From contig KZ111143.1 of assembly GCA_002077045.2 (NCBI GenBank), positions 1,589,219-1,653,218 on the forward strand: a DNA stretch of 64,000 nt, given 5' to 3'. The notes below the pieces were generated by a model that saw only the letters and a list, made by a program, of their open reading frames with translations, was not told the DNA's origin and ran no database searches. Shown one piece after another: positions 40,733-51,283 of the stretch. Made by a program: the position numbers and the translations under genes. The DNA is from Rachicladosporium sp. CCFEE 5018. Lineage: Eukaryota > Ascomycota > Dothideomycetes > Cladosporiales > Cladosporiaceae. The number at the start of each line of letters is the position of its first letter. Within the stretch, counting starts at the first letter, position 1.

Positions 40733-41609
40733 TTACTGAACACTCTCCATCCCGAAAACCACATGCCACAGCTTCTCCATCACCCACCCAACGCCAAAAG
40801 TGTCATTCTGCCTCGTCGTAGCCATCCAGTGCATCATGCGTACATAATCGCTCTTCGGCCTCTGCCGAATCCGATCCCTATGAACAGCAAACTGCGCGCA
40901 GCAAACCCCGCCGATTCGTGTCGGCACCTCTGCAATGGACACATTGAATAGCTCAGCATAGATCGCCGCGAACTTCGCGCGAGGGTCGAGCTTCTTAGCT
41001 GCATCCTCTTTCGTGAAGTCATGCGGAGTCACTGCTACTGGGCAACCTGGGTTCGTGTCACAGCGGAGATTGACGTAGCCAGCAGCGTCGATCGCGGCAA
41101 GGCGAAGGTTAGGGAGCAATTGAGAATTTAGATAGAGAAGATCGTTATGTCGCTGTGGGTCGCCCCCGCGAACGAATATCGAGTATCTCGGTAGGACATC
41201 GTAGTAGTCTATCACGTAGCTGAGAAAGGCAGCAGCCTCGCGACCCTGGGTCGTGTGAGGCCGAAGGTAGCCGGGTTCTGGATCATCCCTCGACATCGTG
41301 TAGATGAAGAGTCCGTATGACCTGACTCTGAGATTCAGCTTCTAGTTCGAAATCGGCACGAGACACTGTGACACACTCATTGAAGCCACCATGGAATAGC
41401 CAATCGGTATCCTCCTCGAGCGTCTTCGCAATGACGAGAGCTTGTGTGAGATTCGATGCATTTCCAGGTGGCTGAGGGGGCACAATACTGATGTGCAATT
41501 CTTCCCTGTATAATCGCCTAAGCAGTAGAACCAAGGACGGTACTGCCACGGTAAGCATGATGATCAGCCGTATGTACGACAATCGCAACAGCGATGAGGC
41601 TCGAGCCAT
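40733..41609 (-). CDS. DUF3431 membrane-anchored protein (version A)
   Basis: A fungal DUF3431 family protein of unknown function. Exons 41609-41377 and 41321-40733 flank a 55-base intron with donor GTGTGT and acceptor GTCAG; GA|G restores Glu, and the product is 273 residues. The N-terminus has a signal-anchor segment (SYIRLIIMLTVAVPSLVLLL) followed by a lumenal-type domain. Conserved DUF3431 blocks are AKTLEEDTDWL, YGLFIYTMSRD, TTQGREAAAFLSYVIDYYDV, YSIFVRGGDPQRHNDLLYLN and GYVNLRCDTNPGCPVAVTP. The C-terminus has GVCCAQFAVHRDRIRQRPKS. The layout suggests a type II Golgi or ER protein. The same intron is present in version B. Confidence 0.85.
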
Positions 41610-42369
41610 ACTGCCATCAAGACAATGAGAGCGTGAGGAATGAGAGAGCGGTGCGATCGGCCACCAACGCAATAGCAGAAATGCGCGACATAGTGAATGC
41701 GAGCGATTCGACTTGATCCTCATGAGGCATATCGCCCATTCGCCGTGTCGTAAACAAGCGCGTCCTCGCTGGCCGAACAACGTTGCTGCCTTGCAGCACT
41801 TGCCAATGGCAGGGTTATCGCTAGTCAGGGCGGTCAACATGAGTATGCTTCACTGTTGGGTTTCCGCGCTACGCGAAGCTACGGAAGCAGTCCGGGAGGA
41901 TTCCAATCTACGTGGTTCTCAGTCGGCCACGCGGCGAGCGACATTCTGCGCGAGGAGGTCCATCATGAGAGCATATTGTAGAGCGCTGGTTTCAGATCCA
42001 TGTCAGTCTAAGCAAGGCCGAATAGGAGCCATAGCAAGGATGCTGCGGAAGAAAAATAAGATGGTACTCTTTGCAGTGAAGTATGTAACGTTTAGCCGGG
42101 GGCAGACGAGTGGCACCGTGCTCCCTGCGTCTCGATACCATCGCAGTTAAGACTTGCTTGGAAATGCTTGACTGACTCAAGCAGGTCAATGCTGTCGTCA
42201 CGATCTGCCCAGGAATCGATGGGTTTGTGTAATCGAAGAGGATCGGACACGGCGTATCTTGGCAGTGCAACGGGTGGTGAGCTTGGCGCAACGATGTAAA
42301 GATCGTCAAGGAAATCGAATCTGGCTGACGCGATGCGATGTACAGTATTATACAGATGCTAGCTGAGCA
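41610..42369. other. Intergenic region between MFS and DUF3431 (version A)
   Basis: About 760 bases upstream of the DUF3431 start and downstream of the MFS stop. It aligns with 53661-54421, more diverged in the first 500 bases than in the last 200. No gene is seen. Confidence 0.4.
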
Positions 42370-42608
42370 CTAGACTTTCACCATGACCTTCCACCCACCC
42401 TGTGCTACTCTCGAACCCAACATGAACACGGCCCCAGCCAATACCAATACGCCCCCAAACGTCCACGTCGAAGGGTAGCCCTTCGCGTCCAGGGTCACGC
42501 CGGATATAGGCGTTCCAATCAGCAGGCCGAAACTCGTAATCGAGAAGCCCATGCCCATTCTCGTCCCAATCACCGCCCGGTTCTTCGTCAACGCCACGAA
42601 TATCGTAG
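42370..42608 (-). CDS. MFS transporter, C-terminal fragment (version A)
   Basis: The last 79 codons or so of the MFS gene, from TIFVALTKNRAVIGTRMGMG to the end GWKVMVKV, before the contig stops at the gap. It matches 54422-54660 with a handful of base changes, one of them Ile to Thr in SGV(I/T)LDAKGYPS. It is truncated only because the contig ends. Confidence 0.9.
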
Positions 42609-42708
42609 NNNNNNNNNNNNNNNNNNNNNNNNNNNNNNNNNNNNNNNNNNNNNNNNNNNNNNNNNNNNNNNNNNNNNNNNNNNNNNNNNNNNNNNNNNNN
42701 NNNNNNNN
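42609..42708. other. Assembly gap, 100 N
   Basis: The second run of exactly 100 N. On its left is the middle of the MFS gene; on its right is the last intron of the RNA-binding gene. The flanks are therefore not adjacent parts of one locus copy. Confidence 0.99.
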
Positions 42709-42732
42709 TTTACTCAAGCTCATATCAAGCAG

Positions 42733-43191
42733 CCGCAATCCGACATCCCTCGCCCGCGTGAGAGCCGCTACCGCTCCCGCTCCCCTGGCTACCGTGGTGG
42801 AGGAGGCCGTGGTTACCCTCCAGCCGACGACTACTATGACCGTCGCGGCCCTCCTCCTCGCGGCTACAGCCCTCGCCGTGACGACTACCGTCGCCGCACC
42901 CCACCTCCTCGCGACTACTACGGTGATCCACGCGAGGACCGCTATGGAGGTCCTCCTCGCCGCGGTCCGCCACCTATGGATGACTACCCTCCTCCACGTG
43001 GCCGCTACGGCGATGACCGCTATGCGGCCGGTCCTCCTCCCCCAGGCCCACCACGTGGTGGCGGCTACCCCGAGCCGGATCCCTATACGAACGGGCATGG
43101 GCGTGAGCCGTATGGCCGTCCGCCGAGCCCGAGGAGATATGGCGGTCGCGATGATCGTGGAGGCTATGATAGGCCCGGTGGCTACTGGTGA
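42733..43191 (+). CDS. SR-type RNA-binding protein, last exon (version B)
   Basis: Only the final exon of the RNA-binding gene is present, because the contig starts 24 bases earlier in the preceding intron. It encodes the RGG/RS tail from QSDIPRPRESRYRSRSP to GGYDRPGGYW. By eye three base changes separate it from version A, one of them Gly to Asp. The upstream exons of this copy may be the ones at 26567-27085. Confidence 0.88.
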   Translation, partial: PQSDIPRPRESRYRSRSPGYRGGGGRGYPPADDYYDRRGPPPRGYSPRRDDYRRRTPPPRDYYGDPREDRYGGPPRRGPPPMDDYPPPRGRYGDDRYAAGPPPPGPPRGGGYPEPDPYTNGHGREPYGRPPSPRRYGGRDDRGGYDRPGGYW

Positions 43192-44020
43192 TTACTCCCT
43201 CATTCTTTTGTCTTTGCCCTGCGCTGTGTCGGACTTGACGGTACTCCTGCCGTCAAGATCTTGGCACGGTTGCTTTCTTGGGCGACGCAGACTAAGTCAA
43301 CACCTAAGATCCGGACGTTCACCCACATCGATCGATCGACTTGATACTTTACAGAGTGAAGGTGAATGGAAGCGAGCAATTGGTGACTGGAGGCCGCTGG
43401 AAAGACAGAGATTGGTCAAAAGCGAGATGTTCTTCTAGATTGCGAAGCATGTACTTCATTCTGATGCGAGGCATGACGATGCCATGTGCTGGTTGGCCCC
43501 TAGTATGGCACCTGGCAGGCACTGGCTTCACCTCCGAGGCGGTAATCGTGACAGAGCCGGTGCAGCCACGAGCGTCAGATAGGAACGTGTACACTATATG
43601 TACCTTAGTCCAACCCTCACATTGTTCTGCTTTCTCGTGCTTTCGATCCATGGCTGCCCTCTTTTTACGACTTCCCTCCATCAAATATCAAAGGGTGCGT
43701 GCACAGACCACATTCCACTTGACATCACCTTACAATGGCTTTCGTGCTTTGTATATAACCATTGCGTTGTTATCTTCCCTTCAATTTTGACGTTGCGCAG
43801 GAGGTACAGCAGCTCCTGGTCTCCGGTTTTGTTTGAGTGAGTGTCACGTATGATCGCGCCAGGTTTGAGATCGAACAATATATCACATTATATGCTTCGA
43901 CCTCACTTCCCCTCCTGATGAGTGACTTCTCCCAAGCGCGCAACACCAATGCACGCCGACGTCCGAGATAGCACCGTCGCCAATGAGGGCGACAAAGGAT
44001 AACAGAACGTGTACGACTAG
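43192..44020. other. Intergenic region before Rictor (version B)
   Basis: About 830 bases, the counterpart of 28875-29706. Both ends align and the middle is strongly diverged. No gene is recognised. Confidence 0.4.
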
Positions 44021-47000
44021 ATGACGCCGCCCGCGCGCCCGCCTGGCCCACCCTCAGGCACAACTTCTCAAGATGGCCTGCAACTGCCCCTCCGGCCAAG
44101 TAAAGACGGCCGCTCCCCGTCAGCAGCCAGCTTCGTCACAGCGAAGTCATTCGGCCGCACTGCACCCCCTCCACCAGGCAGCTTCACGACAGAGCTGAAG
44201 AGCACGATCTCACGGCCTGAGTTGCCGGGACGGTACGAACATGGGAGTAGCTACGCTGGGTACGATGACGGGAACACGGGACTTCAGAGTTCGGAGCAGC
44301 GGCAAGCGCATTATCCGGATAGGATTGAGAAGGAGACGAAGATCCGGATTGGGACGGAGAATCTGCTCGAAGCGCTGAATGCTAAGAAGGAGAAACATAT
44401 TCGTGAGCAGCGGAGGGTCGTGGAGACTGAGCTGAATACTTCGAATCGCAAGATTGCGCAGCTGAAAGGGGAGTTGGAGGCGGAGATCTTGCGGAATAGG
44501 CAGCAGCAGCAAGATGGCGTTTTGTCACGTAGTCCGAAGGGAAGACTGAGTCAGTTGTTCCGTGCTGCGCCTGTCAGGAGTCCGTTTACGCAGACGCCGT
44601 TTCAGCAGGACCATGAGGGCGATAGTCCGTTGAACGCTGAGGCGGAGAGCCCGAGCTACATTTTAGCAGAGATCTTGCAAGCGCTGGAGGCGGCGGATCT
44701 GGGGAGTGATTACTATGTCAATCATGCGAATGAGCTTGTGGAGCTCTTCAAACGGCATCCGACGCTTAAGTACGATCTCGCTTGGTCGATCTTCGGGCTG
44801 CGGATGCAGATCTTGCTGCTGAGCGATAGTCGCGAGGTTGTGGCTGCAGGCTATAGGGTGCTGAGGTATGCTATTACGGATCGGAAGAGTCTGCAGACTA
44901 TACGTGCACTGCAGACAGATTACCTCGTTGTGCTTTCGCTTGTCAAGGAGAGTAAGGCGAGGGTTGAGCGAGAGCAGGCGTTGAAGTTCGTGCGGGCTTT
45001 TCTGGACGTCAAGGATGGAACGCGGGAGATCCATCCAGCTATTGCGAGGATCCTGGTTGCTGTTGCAGAGCACAGCGACGATCAGCTGAGAGGCATCGCG
45101 ATCCTGACGCTCGCGGAATTGCTGGTCAAGGACGCGGAGCTGGTCGTTGAGGCGGGCGCTGTAAGTATACTCGCCGAAGCTATGGGCAGTGGAGTCTACT
45201 CTGCGCCTGAAACGCTCCTGGCACCTTTCATGCATTTGATGGATCTGCCTGCACGGAGGAGTATACTCAAGTCGGGATTCGAGTTCAGTGCGGCGTATGC
45301 GAGTTTTACGGAGCCGCATATTACGCAGGGCCAGGAAGACAAGCTCAAAGCGAGCGCGAGGGTCATTGCAGGTATGTTCAAGAGTTGGCCGGGGTTGATG
45401 ACACTGTCGTTGCATAACTTTCTGCCCGTAAGGTCGGTTGTGGCATCGTTGTATGTGGACATGGCGTTGGTGAGGAACGCAACGCTGGACTTGATCGCAG
45501 ACATCCTGCGGATACAGTTCCCTTCGTGGGCTGGCTCCTTCATCGGCGGCAGGAGACTGACTACGTATGGTCGAGTCACCAACATGAAAGCTAGCGCGAG
45601 CCAGCAGGTCAGGGCAAGAGCTGAGAATGATCCGCAGAAGCGAGATCTGGTCAGGCACTTCACGGCTGTGGCACTAACTATACTGCTGCGGCAGGGGCTG
45701 CTCAAGGCTTTGATGCATGCTGAAGCAGAGTCGCCGACGGTGCAACTTCGAAAGAAGACCTCGCTACTACTGGCTGAAGTGCTGAAGATGGCAGGCGAGC
45801 TTCTGCCTCCTTCCTGGAGCGAGCAACTACAGATTTTGCCTGGACTACTCACGACTGCTCTGACTTCCGACAACGACGGCCGGGTTCAGGCGACTTCTAC
45901 AGTCTATGAAGTTGACCGAGTCAATCGTACAATGTACAGATTGACTTCAGCGCAGCCCTCGCAGGTGCAAACAAAGGATGATGGATCAGCTGCCCGCGCG
46001 CGAGCAACGTCGAAGTCAACCGTCGAGGCTGCAATGGACGAAGCTCAGTTCCGGCAAAAGATGGTCGAGACTGGCGTGCTCAACACCGTGAACTACAATA
46101 AATGGAACTGGCCCCTCATCCAGACACTCATCGAAGGCCCAATGCAGAACCCGCGCCGTCTTGACGAAGCAGCACGAGTCACCAAGTTCGTTCACCGCTT
46201 GCTGGGCTTTCTCAGACCATTCAAGTTTCGCTTCTCGGATGCTCCGAATACCAAAGTCAATCAGCGCTATGTCCGCGCCGGGTCTGCACTCATGCGCACG
46301 TTACTGCAGACATCTGAAGGCGCGAAGTACCTCGCTGACAACAAGCTCGTCCCGCAGATCGCAGAGTGTCTGGCGCAGAAAGATCCAATGAGTGGCATAA
46401 CATCCACCGCTCCGCTCTTCTCGCCTGAGCGCCTTGCTGAGACATTGGTAGGCGGGTACTTCGCTTTCCTCGGCGTACTGTGCAGTGACAGCAAAGGGCT
46501 GCAGATTCTTGAGCGCTGGCGTATCATCAACATGTTCTATCACATCGTTGAGCTGAGGAACCGAGACGAGCTGATTATGACGCTGCTGACGAATTTGGAC
46601 TATACACTTGACAGTCATCCGAGGATTATCGTGGCTAAGGCTATGATTGCCGGCGGCAAGTCAATGCGCATAGCAGCTAGCAAAATCCTACGAACATATG
46701 CGATGATGCCAATTGAGCCCACGATCATCGGTGGCGGCGCAGCGGAATGGTCTATCAAGCTGCTGGTCGGCCAGCTCTATGATCCTGAAATCGAAGTCTG
46801 CGAAGTTGCCATCAAGATTCTCGAAGAAGCCTGCAACGACACCACATCCCTCGAATATGTCGTCAAATGCCGCCCTGCGTTAGATCATCTCGGCGAGATC
46901 GGCGCGCCACTCCTTCTTCGCTTTCTCTCAACTTCAGTCGGCTACCACTATCTGGACGGCTTAGACTACATCACAAAGGAAATGGACGACTGGTTCCTCG

Positions 47001-47935
47001 GCCGCAACGACAGCTACGTAACGCTCGTGGAAGCCTCGCTCGCCCGCGCCCTAGCAGACATTCCTGAGAAACCACGCTCCTCTCTCACAGACGCCGCAGA
47101 GCCGCAGAACTACGGCTACGTCCCCCCTCACTTCTACCGCGAACTCACGCGCACAGTGGAAGGCTGCGAGCTGCTACGCGGCAAAAGCCACTTCGAAGAG
47201 TTCGCCGCCACGATTCAAGACTTCTGCACAGAATCCTCAGACCCCGAGATCATTCTCAAAGTCAAAGGCTGCTTATGGGCCGTCGGCAACGTGGGTTCTA
47301 TGGAGCTCGGCGCGCTGTTTCTAGAGGAGACGGACGTGACGAAGTGGATTGTGAGCATTGCGGAAACGAGCGAGGTCATGACGTTGAGGGGTACGGCGTT
47401 CTTTGTTCTTGGGCTGATTGGGAGGAGTTTGCATGGGCAGGAGATTTTGGCGCAGGAGGGGTGGGATGGGAATTGTAATGCTGGGGGGGAGAGTTTGGGG
47501 TATAGTCTGCCGCTGGAGTTTGACAGGCTGTTCTCGCTGCGGCTGTTTGACGCGCAAGCAGCCGTTCCGCCATCCATGCGCCGACCGCTGGCCCTCGACA
47601 CTGCAGCCACTTCCTCCGATCCCATGGACGCCGAGATCCTAGCCTCCATCACTAAACTCGGCAACACAGTGCTCATGAACAAAGCTGTCGCGGAGCTCAA
47701 TGCGCTGAAGCACAAGAAGAAGGCGTCTGGATTCAGCAGTCCCGCATTGTTCAGGCGAGCACTCGCTGTGCTGGCAGGTCATCGCTTTGGCGTGCAGCAG
47801 TGGCGATTCGTGATCGATTTGTTCGAGAAAGGGGTGTTGAGGAAGATCGTGCTTGAAGAGGAGGACAGTGGGGATGATAGGGTGGGTAGAGGGCAGGGCG
47901 AGTGCGAGGGTGAAGGGAGCAGTGAGAGTGACTGA
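44021..47935 (+). CDS. Rictor/Ste20-type TORC2 subunit (version B)
   Basis: Second version of the TORC2 subunit, a single exon of 1304 residues with the same domain order as at 29707-33618 and no lesion. Protein differences are few and scattered (YRDRIEK/YPDRIEK, SQFFRAA/SQLFRAA) until the last 120 residues, where LFDAQAAVPPSMRRPLALDT replaces LFADQSVVPHPARRPLALDT and the acidic tail is rewritten. At DNA level the middle of the gene is nearly identical to version A. From about 45900 onward silent changes become dense. Both versions appear fully functional, which fits alleles or homoeologues of an important gene. Confidence 0.93.
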   Translation: MTPPARPPGPPSGTTSQDGLQLPLRPSKDGRSPSAASFVTAKSFGRTAPPPPGSFTTELKSTISRPELPGRYEHGSSYAGYDDGNTGLQSSEQRQAHYPDRIEKETKIRIGTENLLEALNAKKEKHIREQRRVVETELNTSNRKIAQLKGELEAEILRNRQQQQDGVLSRSPKGRLSQLFRAAPVRSPFTQTPFQQDHEGDSPLNAEAESPSYILAEILQALEAADLGSDYYVNHANELVELFKRHPTLKYDLAWSIFGLRMQILLLSDSREVVAAGYRVLRYAITDRKSLQTIRALQTDYLVVLSLVKESKARVEREQALKFVRAFLDVKDGTREIHPAIARILVAVAEHSDDQLRGIAILTLAELLVKDAELVVEAGAVSILAEAMGSGVYSAPETLLAPFMHLMDLPARRSILKSGFEFSAAYASFTEPHITQGQEDKLKASARVIAGMFKSWPGLMTLSLHNFLPVRSVVASLYVDMALVRNATLDLIADILRIQFPSWAGSFIGGRRLTTYGRVTNMKASASQQVRARAENDPQKRDLVRHFTAVALTILLRQGLLKALMHAEAESPTVQLRKKTSLLLAEVLKMAGELLPPSWSEQLQILPGLLTTALTSDNDGRVQATSTVYEVDRVNRTMYRLTSAQPSQVQTKDDGSAARARATSKSTVEAAMDEAQFRQKMVETGVLNTVNYNKWNWPLIQTLIEGPMQNPRRLDEAARVTKFVHRLLGFLRPFKFRFSDAPNTKVNQRYVRAGSALMRTLLQTSEGAKYLADNKLVPQIAECLAQKDPMSGITSTAPLFSPERLAETLVGGYFAFLGVLCSDSKGLQILERWRIINMFYHIVELRNRDELIMTLLTNLDYTLDSHPRIIVAKAMIAGGKSMRIAASKILRTYAMMPIEPTIIGGGAAEWSIKLLVGQLYDPEIEVCEVAIKILEEACNDTTSLEYVVKCRPALDHLGEIGAPLLLRFLSTSVGYHYLDGLDYITKEMDDWFLGRNDSYVTLVEASLARALADIPEKPRSSLTDAAEPQNYGYVPPHFYRELTRTVEGCELLRGKSHFEEFAATIQDFCTESSDPEIILKVKGCLWAVGNVGSMELGALFLEETDVTKWIVSIAETSEVMTLRGTAFFVLGLIGRSLHGQEILAQEGWDGNCNAGGESLGYSLPLEFDRLFSLRLFDAQAAVPPSMRRPLALDTAATSSDPMDAEILASITKLGNTVLMNKAVAELNALKHKKKASGFSSPALFRRALAVLAGHRFGVQQWRFVIDLFEKGVLRKIVLEEEDSGDDRVGRGQGECEGEGSSESD

Positions 47936-48669
47936 GACACAGAACCGTAGAATGGAGGGGCAAATTGAGGGCGTGGTGAATCTGTGGGTGGCGTTCGGCG
48001 TTGGTCTCTTGGGCATGACTGCATGACCGTCACGAAGGGCCATGACGCGAGGCGAGATATGTCCGACTCTGACTTTTGTAGTATTAGCGTGTCGTCGTAC
48101 CGAGTGGATTCCGAGGCGGGGCCTCTGTAGATTCCTTCGATCATACGAAAAGTACGACCACTGCCAATCGTAACCAGACCTACATTAGTGACTGCAGCGC
48201 TTCCAATATCTTCGACTTACCATCCTTTTAGTAGCTCAAGTGGTCCTCGGAAGTCTGTTCCGCAAGTTCTGACCCCAGGACCGGTACCACAACAGCCGTC
48301 GCGTTACAAAGATTGGTAACAGCACCTACGGCGCGGTCTTGAGACATGCTATGATTACCTTTTGTTGTGATACAGAGACATCATGACTGTCGTTGTGAGT
48401 ACCTAATCACGTTCTAGATGGCTATGGCCAGACGGAGCAAAAGCTTTACTCGCGACAGGAGATGCTGTACAGACATGAAGGCCTCACAGTGGGACGACGA
48501 CGTCTTCACTGAGTCGCTCTTTGCCGCGCGCCTGCAGCACAACCCCTGCCTTACAAACAGTCGACCTCGTTCAGGCGTTGCGCAAACACGACTACGCTCT
48601 TTGGTCTATTGCTGCACTCACTGCCGTGCGAGCTGCTGTGCGTGAATTCGCTGACTCCATTGGCCGCTG
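47936..48669. other. Intergenic region before HET gene (version B)
   Basis: About 730 bases with no counterpart I can align at 33619-34184. No gene or repeat is recognised. Confidence 0.4.
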
Positions 48670-50648
48670 ATGGAGCGCTATCTATCAGCATGTTATCGCA
48701 ACGTCCGCGATGAAGCCCAAAGCCCAGATCCTGTGACGACGGTAAGTACGGCCACTTCACTCAATTGCTTGCCTTGCGCTAAGACAAGCAGCCGCACCTC
48801 GAGCAGCCCATATCGTTCGAGCCTACTGTCTACAAGTACAGGCCACTGCAAGCCGCATACTTTCGCCTTGTCAACGTTCTTCCCGGCCAACCACACGATC
48901 CAATATGTGTTCAGATCGAGCATGTCGAGCTCGCAACAGCGCCGCCATACTGTGCTTTGTCTTACGTCTGGGGCGTCCCTGGCCCACGATGTCACGTCTG
49001 GGTTGGTGATCAGACACTCGAAATTGGGCCTAATCTCCATGCTGCGCTTGTCCAGATACGTTCGAAAAGTGCAGCACTGACTATCTGGATCGATGCTATC
49101 GCGATCAATCAGTCCGACAATCCTGAGAAGAGCAAGCAGATCCCGCTCATGGCGACCCTGTTCAGGAAAGCGGAACGTGTGATCGCCTGGCTGGGCGAAG
49201 ATGATGGCGCGGCGGAGATAGCGTTCAGAGTCTTTTCTCGGTGGGCTGAGTTTCCACTCCCTGGCAACCGAACAACTGCCAATGAAGTACGAAAGTATAT
49301 GTCGGATGAGCAGTCCGTCGAGAGAGATGCTTTGCGAAGCTTCTACTGCCGAACGTACTTTCGCAGGGCCTGGATAGTTCAGGAGACCTGCACAGACCCG
49401 GATCGATCTCCGGTCCTCTTATGGGGCACATTCTTAGTGCCCCTGTCGGACGTCAGCAAGGCGATGGAAGTTCTCTACATGGAACTCTCAGGAGAAATCA
49501 TCGATAACTTTCTAGAGGATGGCAGGATTGGGTATGAGAACCTGGCCGCGGTATCAGGAATAGCACTAGGGGCTGTGACCTTTTCTGACATGTACGACTG
49601 CATGCTCAATCGAGAAGCCAGTAATGTGCTCGACAGGATCTACGCCGCTCGCGGACTTTTCTGTGCTGCCGGAGACTCGTATCCTGCCCCAGACTACGAT
49701 GCTCCACTGCATGAAGTATGCACAAGCTACACACGCGCAGCAATACGTATCGAGCAACGTCTAACGGTACTTGGTCCGGATCGGCCGCGCTGTCGCTCTC
49801 ATGGTCTGCCCAGCTGGGCAGTGGATCTGAATGATCGACCCGGCTACGATCGCGTGAATGGTGATTTCTGGAGAAGAGAGCACTGTGCAGCCGGGGACAG
49901 TTTGGTAGACTGGCTTGACGAGGCCGGAGATTACGACTTGTGCTTGCCATTGAAGGGTATCCTGGTCGACTCAATCGTCGAGTGCTACGATTCTGACATC
50001 CGAACGATATGCCGTGCCTTCAAGCCTGAATGCAACTGGTGGGCCACGGTACGACACGAAATGACATCGCTTTATGGCAGGATTGCGGCTAGTCACACGC
50101 TCTCCCGCCAAGACGAAGCAGGAGTAGCCGGTATCGTGGCCTGTCTCACCTGCGACACATTTGCCCCCAGCTCGTCTCTGAGGACTGAGAGAGAGTACTC
50201 GGACACATCTCCAGCGTGGTATGACGCGAATCAATTTTATGCGCATGGACGCATACCACTGAATGATGAAGACCTGTTCACCCGGTCGGCTGCATTCATT
50301 GAGACATACGACTCCATCCTGACTTGTAAGAAGCCGCCGGATGACGCCTTGGGGACTTGGTATGATAGCGAGACAGCCAAGTTGTTTGCAGAACACGTGG
50401 AGAGCACACTCCGAGACCGCCGAGTGGCTGTGACGAAGTCGGGAGTCTTGTCACTAGTTTCGTGCCGAGCTCAACCAGGTGACGAGATCTGTCTGTTGCT
50501 TGGTGGCAAGAATCCTTTCGTTCTCCGTAGGACAGACGGTGCGGAGATACTGCATACTCTTGTTAGTGACGCATACATGCATGGGATCATGTTCGGCAGA
50601 CTCTACGACAGACCCGGCAACATTGTGACCGAGTACAGGCTAGTATAA
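48670..50648 (+). CDS. HET-domain protein, version B
   Basis: HET-domain protein at the same position as 34185-36138. Exon 1, 48670-48741 (MERYLSACYRNVRDEAQSP), and exon 2, 48792-50648, are separated by a 50-base intron at the matching place, giving 642 residues. HET motifs are intact: YCALSYVWGVPGPRC, LTIWIDAIAINQSDNPEKSK, MATLFRKAERVIAWLG and YFRRAWIVQETC. REASNVLDRIYAARGLF follows. The first 130 residues and the C-terminus (GNIVTEYRLV) match version A well. The central and C-terminal parts are barely half identical, with different lengths. The frame is complete to the conserved end, unlike version A. The shared intron and ends show the two are alleles or paralogues at one locus rather than unrelated genes. 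Confidence 0.9.
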
Positions 50649-50839
50649 TCTTCTCCGTATGCCTACCTTGGCTCCATCGAGGAGTCCCGCGTGTCATCGG
50701 CATCAGCTCATGTAACCACACTGCCATCCAGCGACATGCCTCTCACGTCTGAAGGAGAGCGCCATATGTGGCAGCGGTAAGGTCTCCTCAAACTGCTCGG
50801 ATCGCCATTGTGGTATTGGTATGCCCGAGCCGAGTCCAC

Positions 50840-51283
50840 TCAGGTGTCTATGCATCGCCGGTAGGACGTCTTTGTCATTACGACATCTATGCTGCAGTCC
50901 GCACTCGGGTGCTCCTTCCCACACTCGCCAAACGGGCATGTGATAGCTGTCCGCCTTCCAGGCACATCCGGGTAGGAGACGTGCGTCCTGTCATGCACTC
51001 CAGGCAGACATTGGCGACACAGCGTGTTGCCGCACGGCAATGTGACTGGTGTCCGGAATGGCCGCGAGCAAAGTGGACATTGTATCAGGCGTATGAGCGG
51101 TCGAGCATCCTCATGCGCTGCCAAAGCCACAGGCGTGCTGGTCTCCACGCCGTTTTCTGCGCGGCTGCTCATCAAGCCTTCGTCTTCGGCGGGAAGAGCC
51201 TGATGGGCAATTTGAGCGGCCTTGGCCGCGGCGGCGGCTGCTTCGAGTTGGCGTTCCGCGGCGAGGGCGTAGAGAACACTCAT
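50840..51283 (-). pseudogene. RING-LON gene remnant (version B)
   Basis: It starts at the ATG at 51283 and matches the first 130 or so residues of the gene at 37236-39218, including RING 1 (CPLCSRPFRTPVTLPCGNTL). Homology ends abruptly near 50865, which corresponds to 38803 in version A. After that the frame adds a few unrelated residues (SYRRCIDT) and stops. The second RING, the LON domain and the acidic tail are gone, replaced by about 217 bases of other sequence up to the HET stop. A short single-RING protein could still be made, but the gene is a deletion remnant. Confidence 0.88.

Larger units (their letters stand above)
28392..42608 (+). repeat. Version A of the duplicated block
   Basis: This segment has the same gene order and orientation as 42709-54660: RNA-binding 3' end, Rictor, HET, RING-LON, small ORF, DUF3431 and the 3' end of the MFS gene. 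At the left the offset is 14317 bases; at the right it is 12052, the difference being mainly a 2.6 kb segment missing from version B. Identity ranges from about 99 percent to unalignable between genes. Confidence 0.92.

Noticed and set aside
44663..45658. 331-codon ORF antisense to Rictor version B
   Set aside because: The counterpart in version A is interrupted and shorter, while the sense Rictor frame is intact in both. No domain is visible.
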